Assembly: GCA_028817905.1 (NCBI GenBank)
Contig: JAPPOR010000171.1
Coordinates: 1-58,192, forward strand
Direction of reading: 5' to 3'
Length of the DNA stretch: 58,192 nucleotides
DNA from: Myxococcales bacterium
GTDB lineage: Bacteria; Myxococcota_A; Polyangia; Polyangiales; JAFGIB01
In this document: positions 49,125 through 58,145 of the stretch, in pieces
Numbering within the stretch: the stretch's first letter is position 1
Layout: each line of letters begins with the position of its first letter
Translations under genes and position numbers: made by a program
The notes under the pieces: generated by a model
What the model was told of the DNA's origin: nothing
Database searches by the model: none
Seen by the model: the letters and a program-made list of their open reading frames with translations, nothing else

Positions 49125-50060
49125 GCCACTGTTGCTCACGGCTCCAAGCTCGGCTCGTTCGTGCACCTCGCGATGATCCTGGCGGGCGCGTCTTGTGCGG
49201 GTGTCCCCCCAACCCGGGATGCCCGCGAGCCCCAGCCGATCGTGGACCTGGTTGGGGCACTACCAGCGGGGGCCGACACCGTTGTGGTTGTACGACCTGC
49301 CCGCTGGGTGGCGTACGAGAGCGGGCGTCAGCTTCTTAGCATCCTGGTTCCGGAGCGTGCTCAAGCGGATTTCGAGGCGCGCTTCGGGGCACCCCTCGCT
49401 CGCTTGGACGAGCTCGTAGTTGCAGACTATGGCCCCGACCGGATCACCATCGTTCGCGGGGTCGACGCTTCGCGTGTTCCCTCGCTGCAAACGGGGGCGC
49501 CCCCGGCGCCGCATCACCCGGCCGTGCTCGATCGCAGGACGGTACTGGTGCGGGCCGCAGGCTCGGCAGCCAGCATCGTTCGAGCGATGGGCGATGGTTT
49601 CGGCGATCCCGGGCTCCTGTCGCTGAGCGCGACGGAGGTCGGTCGTGACTTGACCGTGTACGTGCCCCACCCCTTGCCGCTCCCGCCGCGCTCGGGGATC
49701 GGCACCCTGCTATCGCAACAGACGGGTCTCGCTGCGAGTCTCGAACCGGGTGCCGCACCAGACGGCCTTGAGACCCTTCAGCTGACGGTCGAGCTGCACG
49801 GTCGGTTCCCGGCCAGCGCCGAACGCAATTTCCGCACGCTCATCGACTCCATTGCGGCTGATCCGCTTGGTGTCAGCCTGGGCCTCCCCGCAGCACGATC
49901 GAGCCTTGTGCTCTCCGCTACTGACCATAAGGTTCATATCTCATTGCAGATTCCGGCGGATGCGTTCGTAACTACGTTGGAGCGATTGCTCGCACCCGAC
50001 GTATGGCGCCCCATCGGGGCGCCTGGGAGGTCGTCCGGGGCCACCCATGAAAGTCATTAG
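49110..50060 (+). CDS. Predicted lipoprotein, unknown function
   Basis: This 316-residue protein begins MIRARATVAHGSKLGSFVHLAMILAGASC, a lipoprotein signal with lipobox AGASC (Cys29). The rest (VDLVGALPAGADTVVVVRPARWVAYESGRQLLSILVPERAQADFEARFGAPLARLDELVVADYGPDRITIVRGVDAS...) has an alternating strand/helix pattern but no named domain. The first codons lie in the right terminal repeat of the fold-back element, so the signal start may have been donated by it. No clear ribosome site is visible. It is followed by cdnL after 170 bases, with a likely separate promoter. Confidence 0.7.
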   Translation: MIRARATVAHGSKLGSFVHLAMILAGASCAGVPPTRDAREPQPIVDLVGALPAGADTVVVVRPARWVAYESGRQLLSILVPERAQADFEARFGAPLARLDELVVADYGPDRITIVRGVDASRVPSLQTGAPPAPHHPAVLDRRTVLVRAAGSAASIVRAMGDGFGDPGLLSLSATEVGRDLTVYVPHPLPLPPRSGIGTLLSQQTGLAASLEPGAAPDGLETLQLTVELHGRFPASAERNFRTLIDSIAADPLGVSLGLPAARSSLVLSATDHKVHISLQIPADAFVTTLERLLAPDVWRPIGAPGRSSGATHESH

Positions 50061-50085
50061 ATTTCAATGGCATAGACCGCCTCCG

Positions 50086-50114
50086 TTGCCATGCACGTCG
50101 GCAGCTGCTACTTT
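50086..50114 (+). promoter_or_regulatory. Possible cdnL promoter
   Basis: TTGCCA (50086-50091) and TACTTT (50109-50114) have a 17-base spacer. It lies about 120 bases upstream of the GTG. A small hairpin CCGGG-TCG-CCCGG (50,140-50,152) is in the leader. Confidence 0.35.
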
Positions 50115-50233
50115 GCATACATCTCGAAAGAATGTAGGACCGGGTCGCCCGGGAGGCGGGCCACACTTTCGCCCTTCAGCGGAATATTCGGGATGTATGC
50201 CGCGTTGGCTTCGGCGAGGCAGGAGGTCTATCT

Positions 50234-50722
50234 GTGAATTCTCAGTTTAAGGTCGGTGACAATGCGGTCTACCCAGCCCATGGCGTTGCCGAGATCACGG
50301 GGATCGAGAGCCGCGACATCGCTGGTCAGAAGAAAGAGTTCTACATACTCAAGATCCTCGATACCGAGATGAAACTGATGATTCCCACGGACGGTGCGGC
50401 TCGTGCCGGCCTCCGTGATGTGATCTCCAAGCGCGATGCAGCCAAGGTGATGCGGATCCTGAAGGATCCCGAGGTCGCTGTGACCGTGCAACCGTGGAAC
50501 AAGCGCTATCGCGAATACACCGAGATGCTTAGCAGCGGTTCCGCCTTCGAGGTCGCAAAGGTGTTGCGCGATCTGCACCGTGTGAAGGCGGAAAAGGAGC
50601 TGTCGTTCAGCGAACGCCGCCTGCTTGAGCAGGCACGCCAGCTTGTCGTCACCGAGCTGGCGCTTGCCAAGAAGGTAGATGTTCAAAAGGTTGAGCGGGA
50701 GTTGGACAACGTTCTCGGCTGA
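50234..50722 (+). CDS. cdnL: CdnL/CarD-family RNA polymerase-binding regulator
   Basis: This 162-residue protein starts MNSQFKVGDNAVYPAHGVAEITGIESRDIAGQKKEFYILKILDTEMKLMIP, the Tudor-like RNA polymerase-interaction domain. The helical C-terminal part with SKRDAAKVMRILKDPEV... WNKRYREYTEMLSSGSAFEVAKVLRDLHRVKAEKELSFSERRLLEQARQLVVTELALA contacts DNA at the promoter bubble. The length matches CdnL, the short essential form that stabilises open complexes at rRNA promoters, rather than CarD, which has an extra HMGA-like tail. The GTG start has AGGAGG seven bases upstream. It is followed by hisIE on the same strand. Confidence 0.93.
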   Translation: MNSQFKVGDNAVYPAHGVAEITGIESRDIAGQKKEFYILKILDTEMKLMIPTDGAARAGLRDVISKRDAAKVMRILKDPEVAVTVQPWNKRYREYTEMLSSGSAFEVAKVLRDLHRVKAEKELSFSERRLLEQARQLVVTELALAKKVDVQKVERELDNVLG

Positions 50723-50792
50723 GTGAACTCGCGGCTGATGCGCATGCGGTCGCTGCCGGCTGCGACGGCGTCGCCGTTGAAGGTGCGCGACT

Positions 50793-51467
50793 ATGGACGG
50801 CTTGGATAGCCTCAGATGGGACGACCACGGCCTCGTCACAGTGGTGGTCCAGGACCGCTTGACGGGCGAGGTACGCATGCTGGCGCACGCCAACCGAGCG
50901 GCGGTCGAAGCGACGCTCGCGAGCGGTCAGGCCCATTTCTACAGCCGCTCGCGGCGTTCATTGTGGCGCAAGGGAGAAACCAGCGGGAACACGATCGCGG
51001 TATCTTCGCTTTGGGCGGACTGCGATGGCGACGCGCTGATCTATCTATCCGAACCTGCCGGGCCCTCCTGCCATACCGGTCGCACGACGTGCTTCTTTCG
51101 GAGAGTTGCCGCCGATGGTCAGGCCGTCGATGAGGACCCAGGTCATGCGCGCGCGCTGTTCCCGCACCTGTGGAGTGAGTTGGTTGCCCGCAAGGCGGCC
51201 GAGCATACCCGCAGCTATACGCGCACGCTGCTGGACAGTGGCCCCGCACGCCTTGGCGACAAGGTCAGGGAGGAGGCGGGCGAGTTCGACCAGGCGATCC
51301 GGGCAGAGTCATCTGAACGGGTTGTGTCCGAAGCTGCCGACGTTATCTACCACTTGCTGGTCGGTCTGCTGAGCCGGGAAGTTGACCTGCGCGCGGTCCA
51401 GGGGGAGCTAGCCCGCCGCTTTGGCGTTTCCGGTCTCGTGGAAAAAGCTAGCCGCAAGCCAGTCTAG
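50793..51467 (+). CDS. hisI: Bifunctional phosphoribosyl-AMP cyclohydrolase / phosphoribosyl-ATP pyrophosphatase
   Basis: This 224-residue histidine-pathway enzyme fuses HisI and HisE. The HisI half (to about 115) has VVVQDRLTGEVRMLAHANRAAV, SRSRRSLWRKGETSGNT and WADCDGDALIY with the metal-binding Asp/Cys set, and CHTGRTTCFF. The HisE half (about 125-215) has the MazG-like helices RSYTRTLLDSGPARLGDKVREEAGEFDQAI and SEAADVIYHLLVGL with Glu/Asp metal ligands. The two catalyse steps 2 and 3 of histidine synthesis. No other his genes are near. Its stop TAG is directly followed by the stop of the convergent regulator (CTAGCTAG), leaving no gap. Confidence 0.95.
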   Translation: MDGLDSLRWDDHGLVTVVVQDRLTGEVRMLAHANRAAVEATLASGQAHFYSRSRRSLWRKGETSGNTIAVSSLWADCDGDALIYLSEPAGPSCHTGRTTCFFRRVAADGQAVDEDPGHARALFPHLWSELVARKAAEHTRSYTRTLLDSGPARLGDKVREEAGEFDQAIRAESSERVVSEAADVIYHLLVGLLSREVDLRAVQGELARRFGVSGLVEKASRKPV

Positions 51468-52040
51468 CTAGCGTACTGTGCCCATCAGGGCTTCGAGAGT
51501 GTCCACGAGGCGCTGTGGGTCGGGACGGCGGACAAACGCCGAGGCGCCTGCATCCAGGGCGCGCTGCGACGCGTGCTCCTGCTGCGAGTACACGACGATG
51601 CGAACGTGGCGTGTCGCTTCCATCGATTGAAGGCGCTCGATGCAGCTCATGCCGTCCAGCTTCTCCCCGGTCAGGTCGAGTACGACCACGTCTGGCGTAT
51701 CGCGGCCCACCGCGATCAGCGCATCCACTGGTTCGGAGAAACTGGTTACCTCGAAGCGATCGCCCAAGGCTCCTTCCAGCTCGGCAATGCCATCGCGGTT
51801 TTCGTCGATGAGATGCACCGAAGGTTTCCCCTGCCGCAACACCTCGGGCACCGGGTAGCCATACTTGCGCAGGAAGTCCAGAACATCTACGCGCCGAAAG
51901 CGAAGGTGACGACCGGGCGTGCGGAAATGCCGGATCTCGCCGCGGTCCGCCCAGTTGTGGATCGTCTTAAGATCCACCTGGCAGAAGCGCGCCACTTCCG
52001 AGGCGGTGAACAGTTCCTTCGCTTCTCCGCGTTTTGCCAT
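51468..52040 (-). CDS. Excisionase-type HTH fused to a receiver domain
   Basis: This 190-residue protein starts with a MerR/excisionase-like helix-turn-helix (residues 10-61, ELFTASEVARFCQVDLKTIHNWADRGEIRHFRTPGRHLRFRRVDVLDFLRKYG). A receiver-like domain follows (74-190) with the acidic pair Asp79/Glu80, the phospho-acceptor position Asp122 in DVVVLDLTGEKLDG, Ser152, and Arg172 where phosphorylated receivers have Lys. DNA binding before the receiver is the reverse of most response regulators. No kinase is nearby. It could respond to phosphate weakly or work without it. Its stop abuts that of hisIE. Confidence 0.82.
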   Translation of the reverse strand: MAKRGEAKELFTASEVARFCQVDLKTIHNWADRGEIRHFRTPGRHLRFRRVDVLDFLRKYGYPVPEVLRQGKPSVHLIDENRDGIAELEGALGDRFEVTSFSEPVDALIAVGRDTPDVVVLDLTGEKLDGMSCIERLQSMEATRHVRIVVYSQQEHASQRALDAGASAFVRRPDPQRLVDTLEALMGTVR

Positions 52041-52290
52041 GAATCCTAATTAGTATCGGACGCCATGTTCCACTGTCTAGGGAAAAATCCAGGTCAACCA
52101 GGAATGGTGGTTCTGGCAGGGCGCGCCACGCCGACCTCCTTACATAGTGTCCCAATTCGGTGTCGGAATGTCGACTTCCACGCGGGTCCAGGACGAGTCC
52201 TGCGCGTTCTGGGACCAAAATCGAGCTTCCTAGCTGGCGGGTTTCCCACGCTCGGTCTCGGCACCCGGGCCTCGAAGCCACCGTGCGTGG

Positions 52291-53118
52291 CTATTCGTCC
52301 GCAAGTACGCGCGTCGTGGGGACTCCGATCGCGTTGGCGAGCCGGGCCAGCGTCTCCAGCGAAGGGGTGTGACGACCCGCCTCTACGCGTGCGATGTTGG
52401 GTCGATGGATTCCAGTCCTCCGGGCCAGTTCCGCTTGTGTAAGGCCCGCCCCTAGACGCAACGCCCGCAGTCGTGCGCCTAGTTTGACGCCGTCGAACGT
52501 CCCATTGTCTCCGTTGAGACTGCCTGCTGGGGGTCGCTCCGACAGGCCTGCGGCTCGTAAGGAGATCTCTCCGCCGGTGCCCAAGCGCAGGATCGCGCTT
52601 TCGGCATTGTCCGAGAGCTCGATCGAAGTCACTTCGCTGCCGTCATCTGCGTCCGACAGGGGCCGGGCGATCAGCGTCGTCTGGCCGTCGCCGAGGATCG
52701 CGAGCAATTCACCTGGGCGCGGCGATACCGTTAGATATTCGAAGCGCCTGCTGCGATCCCCGTTACTGCGACGTGCGAGATTTTGCACGAAGGGATCTAC
52801 ACCCTGTCCGTTGTGAACGAGCATGCCCGGGCACAGGTCGGACAACAGGTCCTCGATGTTGGCGAAGCCCCCTCCCGTCGGCAGCACCACGGCAACTGCG
52901 GCGGATAGGGCCTTGGCAAGCCCCGCGGTTGCCAGCAACTCGTCCTCGTCGAAATACTCGCAAGCGCCATCGATTACGACTGCCCGCGCCGAGGAAATGA
53001 CCTGCCCAAGCGCCTCCGGATGGACCGTCCTGGGCGAAAGACCGGCCGACAAGAGTGCCGGGCGCCACGCCTCTTCAAACGCGGGGCGGTCCGTCACCAG
53101 CAGGGATGTGGCAGGCAT
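52291..53118 (-). CDS. XRE-family regulator with receiver-like N-terminus
   Basis: This 275-residue protein ends with a clear Cro/C1 helix-turn-helix (about residues 213-270, KLGARLRALRLGAGLTQAELARRTGIHRPNIARVEAGRHTPSLETLARLANAIG). The N-terminal 115 residues (SLLVTDRPAFEEAWRPALLSAG... SSARAVVIDGACEYFDEDEL) follow a Rossmann-like or receiver pattern, but no phosphorylation site is sure. The middle (about 125-205) is beta-rich and has no name. It lies 250 bases upstream of the HTH-receiver gene and may be functionally linked. The start ATG is at 53118. Confidence 0.75.
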   Translation of the reverse strand: MPATSLLVTDRPAFEEAWRPALLSAGLSPRTVHPEALGQVISSARAVVIDGACEYFDEDELLATAGLAKALSAAVAVVLPTGGGFANIEDLLSDLCPGMLVHNGQGVDPFVQNLARRSNGDRSRRFEYLTVSPRPGELLAILGDGQTTLIARPLSDADDGSEVTSIELSDNAESAILRLGTGGEISLRAAGLSERPPAGSLNGDNGTFDGVKLGARLRALRLGAGLTQAELARRTGIHRPNIARVEAGRHTPSLETLARLANAIGVPTTRVLADE

Positions 53119-53171
53119 GGCTGACTCCTACAGCGTGAGGTGCCCCTTATAAGCAGAACCGATCAGACGGC

Positions 53172-54434
53172 TCAAGCCCCCTGCCCAAGGTTTGTGACCC
53201 CCTTTGATAGTCCCGAACGGGTGCTCGTCGGTCTCCGTCCGGGGCGGGTTTCTCGATGACGTCCCCGCAGCCAGGCGACCACCAGCATGGCCGCCACCAG
53301 CGCTCCCAGAAGGATTGCCCAGCTCCGATAGGTCAGGGCTTTCCGGGCGGGAGTGCCCAGTGCCCCGAAGGTGAATTCCAGATGTATCCAATAGACCCAC
53401 AGGGAGCCCTGCCCAAGGCTGACGAGGGCCCGGGCCGGTCCCGGTCGACGGGACGCGGCAAACGCGAGCCCTGCGCTCGCGAGGCCCAGTCCGCATCGGT
53501 AGGCCACCCGTATTACGGTGGCGATGAGCGGAGTCCGGTCGATCCATCGCGCCACGTGAGGCCAGGTTTCGCTCGCGCCGCCAGCGATGGTCGCCCCAAT
53601 GGCGGCCCACAGGAACATCCGCCGCGTCCGCGCGGCGGGATCGACTCCGCCCTGCAGGTGGGTGCCGACGACCATGCCCACGCACGCGTAGGCGCTCCAG
53701 GGCGCGAGGGGGAACATCGCCCAGCCGCCTGGCGCCCCCGGGGCAAATGGTCCGAGTGCGGCCGCTGCGGCTGGCGGGATCACGCCCGGTAGCGTGCTTC
53801 GCAAAACGGGCGTCAGTCCCAGCACCACTGCCCCGAGGACTGCTGCCCGGGCAATCCGTGCTTGGGCGGACCGCGCTCCGTGGACGACCAGTGCAAGTAC
53901 CACTAGGGAAAGACCCAGACCCTGTAGCACGTCAAACCGCAGCAGCCGCTTCAGATCGGTCGGTGACACTGAGGCGACCCACGCGATGCCGGTCGCGATG
54001 GCCGTCGTCGGCCACAGCGTGTTTCCTGGGGCCCAGCGCGTCCCGGCGCGGTAGAGGCCCAGATAGCCCCCGCACAGCAACATGGCGGGCCCTAGCAGTC
54101 TGGGATCCAGCAGCGCCGGTACGTCGATCAACCACATCTGGACCCGCAGGAGGTAGCCGAGCACCAGCAGCGAAAGACCGCGGGCCACCTCGTGTCGGGT
54201 GCCGGCGCCCTCCGGGCCCTGCCAGCGAAGTCCCAGCGAGATCCCGGTGACCAGAAAGAACAGGGGCGCTGAAAGGCCTCCGATGGAGGTGATCCAGTAC
54301 CAGGCCGGTCCGGTCCGCAGTTCGGGTTGCACCCACCCGTGGGCAGAATGCAGAATCAGCATGGCAATCACCGCGAGACCTCGCATCGCGTCGATGATTT
54401 CCAGGCGGCGGGAAACCTGTGGTTTGGTTGACAC
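53172..54434 (-). CDS. HGSNAT/DUF1624-like membrane acyltransferase
   Basis: This 420-residue protein has about ten to twelve hydrophobic helices and begins [27 protein letters not shown]. This is the R-x-x-x-ID-x-x-RG-x-A pattern of acyltransferases of the heparan-alpha-glucosaminide acetyltransferase/DUF1624 group; His27 in ILHSAHGW is a likely catalytic residue. Later [20 protein letters not shown] is also typical. It probably transfers an acyl group across or at the inner membrane to a sugar. The C-terminal 30 residues are basic and disordered. The start is GTG at 54434. It is divergent from prs. Confidence 0.75.
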   Translation of the reverse strand: MSTKPQVSRRLEIIDAMRGLAVIAMLILHSAHGWVQPELRTGPAWYWITSIGGLSAPLFFLVTGISLGLRWQGPEGAGTRHEVARGLSLLVLGYLLRVQMWLIDVPALLDPRLLGPAMLLCGGYLGLYRAGTRWAPGNTLWPTTAIATGIAWVASVSPTDLKRLLRFDVLQGLGLSLVVLALVVHGARSAQARIARAAVLGAVVLGLTPVLRSTLPGVIPPAAAAALGPFAPGAPGGWAMFPLAPWSAYACVGMVVGTHLQGGVDPAARTRRMFLWAAIGATIAGGASETWPHVARWIDRTPLIATVIRVAYRCGLGLASAGLAFAASRRPGPARALVSLGQGSLWVYWIHLEFTFGALGTPARKALTYRSWAILLGALVAAMLVVAWLRGRHRETRPGRRPTSTRSGLSKGVTNLGQGA

Positions 54435-54524
54435 AGGGATGTCCGTTTGCTAGCGATCCGCGGCTCAAAAGCCAGGCGGCGCGAGGTTCGGTTTCACGCG
54501 GGACCGTTATCGAGGAGCTCGTCG

Positions 54525-55469
54525 ATGTTCAAGTCCATCAGTATTTTCACCGGGACCGCCAATCCGTCCCTGGGAGAATCGATCGCGAGATATCTCGACC
54601 TTCCGATCGGAAAGGCTGAAATCACGCGCTTTTCGGACGGGGAGATCTTCGCGCGCATCCAGGAAAACGTGCGCGGTGTGGACGTGTACGTCGTGCAGCC
54701 GACCTGTGCTCCCGTCAACGACAATCTGATGGAGCTGCTTGTGATGGTCGACGCGCTCAAGCGTGCGTCCGCCCAGTCGATCACTGCCGTCATGCCCTAC
54801 TACGGCTATGCCCGCCAAGACCGCAAGGTGGCGCCACGCACCCCGATTACAGCCAAACTCGTGGCTGACCTGGTTACCAGTGCCGGCGTGAGCCGGGTCG
54901 TTTCTGTCGATCTCCACGCGGGTCAGATTCAGGGCTTCTTCGACTGTCCATTCGACCATTTGTACGCCAATACGGTGATTCTCGACTACCTGCAGGAGCG
55001 CTTCGGCGGGGAGGAGGTGGTCTTCGTTTCGCCCGACGCAGGTGGAGTCGAGCGCACTCGTGCCTACGCCAAGCGCATGAACGCCGACCTTGCGATCATC
55101 GACAAGCGTCGCGAACGCGCCAACGTGAGCGAGGTGATGCATATCATCGGGGACGTGGACGGCCGCCAGTGCGTGATCCTCGATGACATGATCGATACGG
55201 CGGGCACGCTGTGCAACGCGGCCCTCGCGCTCTCGGAGCACGGGGCCAGCCGTGTGTATGCGGCGGCGACCCATGGCGTGCTGTCGGGCCCTGCGGTGGA
55301 TCGCATCGCCGACTCCGCTCTCGAGGAAGTCGTGATTACCGACACGATCCCCCTCGCAAACAGGGGCGAGCAGTGTCCAAAATTCAAAGTCTTGACGGTG
55401 GCCCGTTTGCTCGGCGAAGCCATCAAGAGGATTCATCATAGCGATTCGGTCAGCTCACTCTTCATCTGA
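54525..55469 (+). CDS. prs: Ribose-phosphate pyrophosphokinase
   Basis: This 314-residue enzyme makes PRPP from ribose-5-phosphate and ATP, feeding nucleotide, histidine and tryptophan synthesis. [49 protein letters not shown] is the N-terminal half. [27 protein letters not shown] holds the ATP/flexible-loop residues. [22 protein letters not shown] and [12 protein letters not shown] supply the PRPP-binding loop. The ATG at 54525 has GAGGAG upstream; frame before it is not part of the family. It begins the prs-rplY-pth-rpsF-rpsR-rplI series. Confidence 0.97.
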   Translation: MFKSISIFTGTANPSLGESIARYLDLPIGKAEITRFSDGEIFARIQENVRGVDVYVVQPTCAPVNDNLMELLVMVDALKRASAQSITAVMPYYGYARQDRKVAPRTPITAKLVADLVTSAGVSRVVSVDLHAGQIQGFFDCPFDHLYANTVILDYLQERFGGEEVVFVSPDAGGVERTRAYAKRMNADLAIIDKRRERANVSEVMHIIGDVDGRQCVILDDMIDTAGTLCNAALALSEHGASRVYAAATHGVLSGPAVDRIADSALEEVVITDTIPLANRGEQCPKFKVLTVARLLGEAIKRIHHSDSVSSLFI

Positions 55470-55495
55470 ATCGCCAGGGAACAAGGAATAACGTC

Positions 55496-56092
55496 ATGGA
55501 AGCTCAGACCCTCGCGACAGAAGCACGCACGCCCGCTGGCAAGGGCGGCGCCCGCCAGCTGCGCCAGCACGGCCGAGTGCCTGCTGTCCTGTATGGCGCC
55601 AAGGGTGAGGCGGTTTCGATTTCTGTCTCTCCCAAGGACCTAACCGCGGCCATCACGACGCCCTACCGGCGCAATCAACTGCTCAAGCTGAGGGTGGACG
55701 GGAAGGAGGAGCTGGCTGTGGTGCAGGACCTCCAGGTCGATCCCTTGACCCGAGCCCCGATGCATGTGGACTTCATGCGTGTCCAGGAAGAGCAGACGAT
55801 TCGCCGTCCTGTGCCACTGGTCACCAGCGGTCGCGCTGTGGGTGTGGTCGCCGGAGGCGATCTGCGCGTTCTCTACCGCAGCCTGCCGGTAGTGGCCTCG
55901 CCTGCTCGGATCCCCGATCAGATCCACATCGATGTCACGCCCATGCAGGTGGGGGATGTGATTCGGGTCAAAGATCTGAAGCTCGAAGAAGGTGTCCGCG
56001 TGCCGCTACCCGAGGAGCGCAACGTCGTTACAGTCACCCAGTCTCGCCGGCGCGCTGCCAAGGATGGCGAGGGTGAAGAGAAGGCGGAGTGA
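55496..56092 (+). CDS. rplY: 50S ribosomal protein L25 (general stress protein Ctc type)
   Basis: This 198-residue protein has the 5S rRNA-binding L25 domain (about 5-95, EARTPAGKGGARQLRQHGRVPAVLYGAKGE... VVQDLQVDPLTRAPMHVDFMRV). The C-terminal TL5/Ctc beta-domain ends in a charged tail (DGEGEEKAE). The long form is the usual one outside enterobacteria. It follows prs by 26 bases, with pth next, a very common order. Confidence 0.95.
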   Translation: MEAQTLATEARTPAGKGGARQLRQHGRVPAVLYGAKGEAVSISVSPKDLTAAITTPYRRNQLLKLRVDGKEELAVVQDLQVDPLTRAPMHVDFMRVQEEQTIRRPVPLVTSGRAVGVVAGGDLRVLYRSLPVVASPARIPDQIHIDVTPMQVGDVIRVKDLKLEEGVRVPLPEERNVVTVTQSRRRAAKDGEGEEKAE

Positions 56093-56186
56093 CCACGGGC
56101 GCCAGCAGCAAGCGCCCTGAACTTGGGAAACCGGGACCTGTTCCGCTCGAGGTGCGGCAGCGCGCGCTGGCGTGACTGGAAGCGGC

Positions 56187-56774
56187 ATGCAGGGTGAGGT
56201 GGATGAGTTGGGGTGCGAGTTGGTGGTTGGACTCGGAAATCCGGGCGCTCGGTACGCGGGCAATCGCCACAACGTCGGTTTCATGGTCGTTGACCGCTTG
56301 TGCGAGCGACACGGTGTCGGTGCCATGCGAAGCAAGTTCAAGGGGGAGTTCGCCAAGGGCACGGTGAGAGGCCGCGACCTCTTGCTGCTCAAGCCCCATA
56401 CGTTCATGAATCTCAGCGGCGAGGCTGTCCGGGCGGCGATGACGTTCTTCAAGCTCACCCCGACGCAGGTGCTGGTGGTACATGACGAGCTGGACCTGCC
56501 CTTCGGGTCCGTGCGCCTCAAGGTGGGCGGGGGCACGGCAGGGCACAATGGCCTGAAGTCCATCCAGTCCCATTGCGGCGGCCCGGGCTTCATGCGCCTG
56601 CGACTTGGTATCGGCCGTCCCAAGGGTGGGCCCGTTCAGCGGCACGTCCTGAGCGATTTTTCGTCTGCCGAGAGCACCGAGCTCGAAAACGTGCTACAAA
56701 GCGCGACCGCCGTACTCGAAGATGTCCTAGAGTTCGGTATTCAAGCCGCGATGAATCGGCACCACGGTTCCTAG
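56187..56774 (+). CDS. pth: Peptidyl-tRNA hydrolase
   Basis: This 195-residue enzyme frees tRNA from peptidyl-tRNA that has dropped off ribosomes. LVVGLGNPGARYAGNRHNVGFMVVDRL holds the catalytic His in NRHNVG. KPHTFMNLSGEAVRAAMTFF and VVHDELDLPFGSVRLKVGGGTAGHNGLKSI complete the active site. The ATG at 56187 is chosen with a GGAAG site five bases before; GTG at 56172 is in frame. Both leave a short extra N-terminus. Confidence 0.93.
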   Translation: MQGEVDELGCELVVGLGNPGARYAGNRHNVGFMVVDRLCERHGVGAMRSKFKGEFAKGTVRGRDLLLLKPHTFMNLSGEAVRAAMTFFKLTPTQVLVVHDELDLPFGSVRLKVGGGTAGHNGLKSIQSHCGGPGFMRLRLGIGRPKGGPVQRHVLSDFSSAESTELENVLQSATAVLEDVLEFGIQAAMNRHHGS

Positions 56775-56826
56775 CGGCCCTTTCCTCGCTCCAACGCGTT
56801 TGGGGCCATAGGTCCAGGAGGAAACC

Positions 56827-57378
56827 TTGACAGCTGCTGCCGCAACCCAAGAACGCCGTGCGCGCGAATACGAAACTATCTTCATTATGCGCGCGAACGC
56901 CGACACGAAGCAGGCGGAGAAGGTACTCGACCGCGTTCGTGACGTGATAGGCGGGCGCCAGGCAAAACTACTCGAGATCGACAACTGGGGTCGCCGCAAG
57001 CTGGCCTACGAAATCGAGAAGGCGTTGCGTGGCGTGTTCGTCTATGTCCGCTTTGCAGGTTACGAGGACCTGGTTCGCGAGCTAGAGCGCAACCTAGGGC
57101 TCATGGATGAGGTCTTGCGGTTCCAAACCGTCCTCATCTCCCCCCACGTGGATCTGTCGGCCTATGAGGTCGAAGACGATCGCCTGAAGTTTGGCGAACT
57201 GGAGCCGGCCGAAGACGATGAGGAGCCCGGTCTGGCCCAGCGCCTCGGCCTGGTTGACCGTCCCAAACCCGACTACTCGGCGGATGAAGGTAGCGGTGCC
57301 GAGGGGGACGAGGATGATGACAGCGTCGAGGATGACGCGGGCTTGCAGAAGCCGGACAGTGAGGAGGAAGCATCATGA
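56827..57378 (+). CDS. rpsF: 30S ribosomal protein S6 with acidic tail
   Basis: This 183-residue S6 starts with [29 protein letters not shown] and contains [26 protein letters not shown], the S6 core. The C-terminal 65 residues are an acidic extension ([12 protein letters not shown]), well beyond the usual length. The start is TTG at 56827 with AGGAGG seven bases before. Its stop overlaps the rpsR ATG by four bases. Confidence 0.94.
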   Translation: MTAAAATQERRAREYETIFIMRANADTKQAEKVLDRVRDVIGGRQAKLLEIDNWGRRKLAYEIEKALRGVFVYVRFAGYEDLVRELERNLGLMDEVLRFQTVLISPHVDLSAYEVEDDRLKFGELEPAEDDEEPGLAQRLGLVDRPKPDYSADEGSGAEGDEDDDSVEDDAGLQKPDSEEEAS

Positions 57379-57668
57379 GCACGTTTGGCCGCGACGAAGA
57401 GCAGGGTGGCCGCGGTGGCCTGCGCGACGCCGATCCGTTTGGGCTGCGGCGCCGTGGAGGGCGGCGCAAGGTCTGCAGGTTCTGCGCCGACAGCGAGCTC
57501 GCGATCGACTACAAAGATCCGAACCAGCTGCGCTACTTCATCAGTGACCGCGGCAAGCTCGTGCCGCGCCGGATCAGCGGCAATTGCGCGAAACATCAGC
57601 GTGCCGTGACGCTTGCCATCAAGCGCGCTCGCAACATCGCTCTGATGCCGTATACGTCCCAGGGCTAG
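57375..57668 (+). CDS. rpsR: 30S ribosomal protein S18
   Basis: This 97-residue S18 has a core [64 protein letters not shown]. The CxxC plus two later Cys/His (VCRFC... NCAKH) suggests a zinc-binding (C+) form. About 28 residues of Gly/Arg/Asp-rich N-terminus precede it. It is translationally coupled to rpsF; S6 and S18 bind as a pair. Confidence 0.96.
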   Translation: MSTFGRDEEQGGRGGLRDADPFGLRRRGGRRKVCRFCADSELAIDYKDPNQLRYFISDRGKLVPRRISGNCAKHQRAVTLAIKRARNIALMPYTSQG

Positions 57669-57680
57669 TGGGGAGAGAAG

Positions 57681-58136
57681 ATGGCAAGTGCATTGCAGGT
57701 GATCCTGAAGCAGGACGTTGACAATCTGGGTCGCGCTGGCGAACTCGTGAGGGTCAAGCCCGGCTACGCGCGCAACTACCTGTTGCCGCGCAAGTTGGCG
57801 GTCGCCGCGACCCGCGGCAACCTGCGGGAAATCGAGCATGAGAAGCGGCTCGCGCAGGCCCAGTCGGCCCGGGAGCGGAGCATCGCCGAAGGGTACGCAG
57901 CGCAGATCGAGGGGCTCACCGTTGAGATCCCGATGCAGGCTGGTGATGGCGACAGATTGTTCGGGTCTGTCACTTCTCGCGATGTGGCGGACGCCCTCGC
58001 CAAGCGCGGGATCGAAGTGGACCGCAAGAAGTTGGTACTGAACGAAGCGATCAAGACGCTCGGTGAGCACGCGATCACAGTGAAGTTGGGCCACGAGGTA
58101 GCTGCTAGTTTCTCCGTGATCGTGAGCCGCGCCTAG
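57681..58136 (+). CDS. rplI: 50S ribosomal protein L9
   Basis: This 151-residue L9 has an N-terminal domain with QVILKQDVDNLGRAGELVRVKPGYARNYLLPRKLAVAAT. A long connecting helix follows (REIEHEKRLAQAQSARERSIAEGYAAQI), then the C-terminal domain with GDGDRLFGSVTSRDVADALAKRGIEVDRKKLVL. It starts 12 bases after rpsR with GGAGAG before the ATG. In many genomes dnaB follows. Confidence 0.96.
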   Translation: MASALQVILKQDVDNLGRAGELVRVKPGYARNYLLPRKLAVAATRGNLREIEHEKRLAQAQSARERSIAEGYAAQIEGLTVEIPMQAGDGDRLFGSVTSRDVADALAKRGIEVDRKKLVLNEAIKTLGEHAITVKLGHEVAASFSVIVSRA

Positions 58137-58145
58137 CGAGCGACC

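Noticed and set aside
52041-52290. Small gene or RNA between the two regulators
   Set aside because: No open frame with a start site and no strong fold; probably the promoter region of the HTH-receiver gene.
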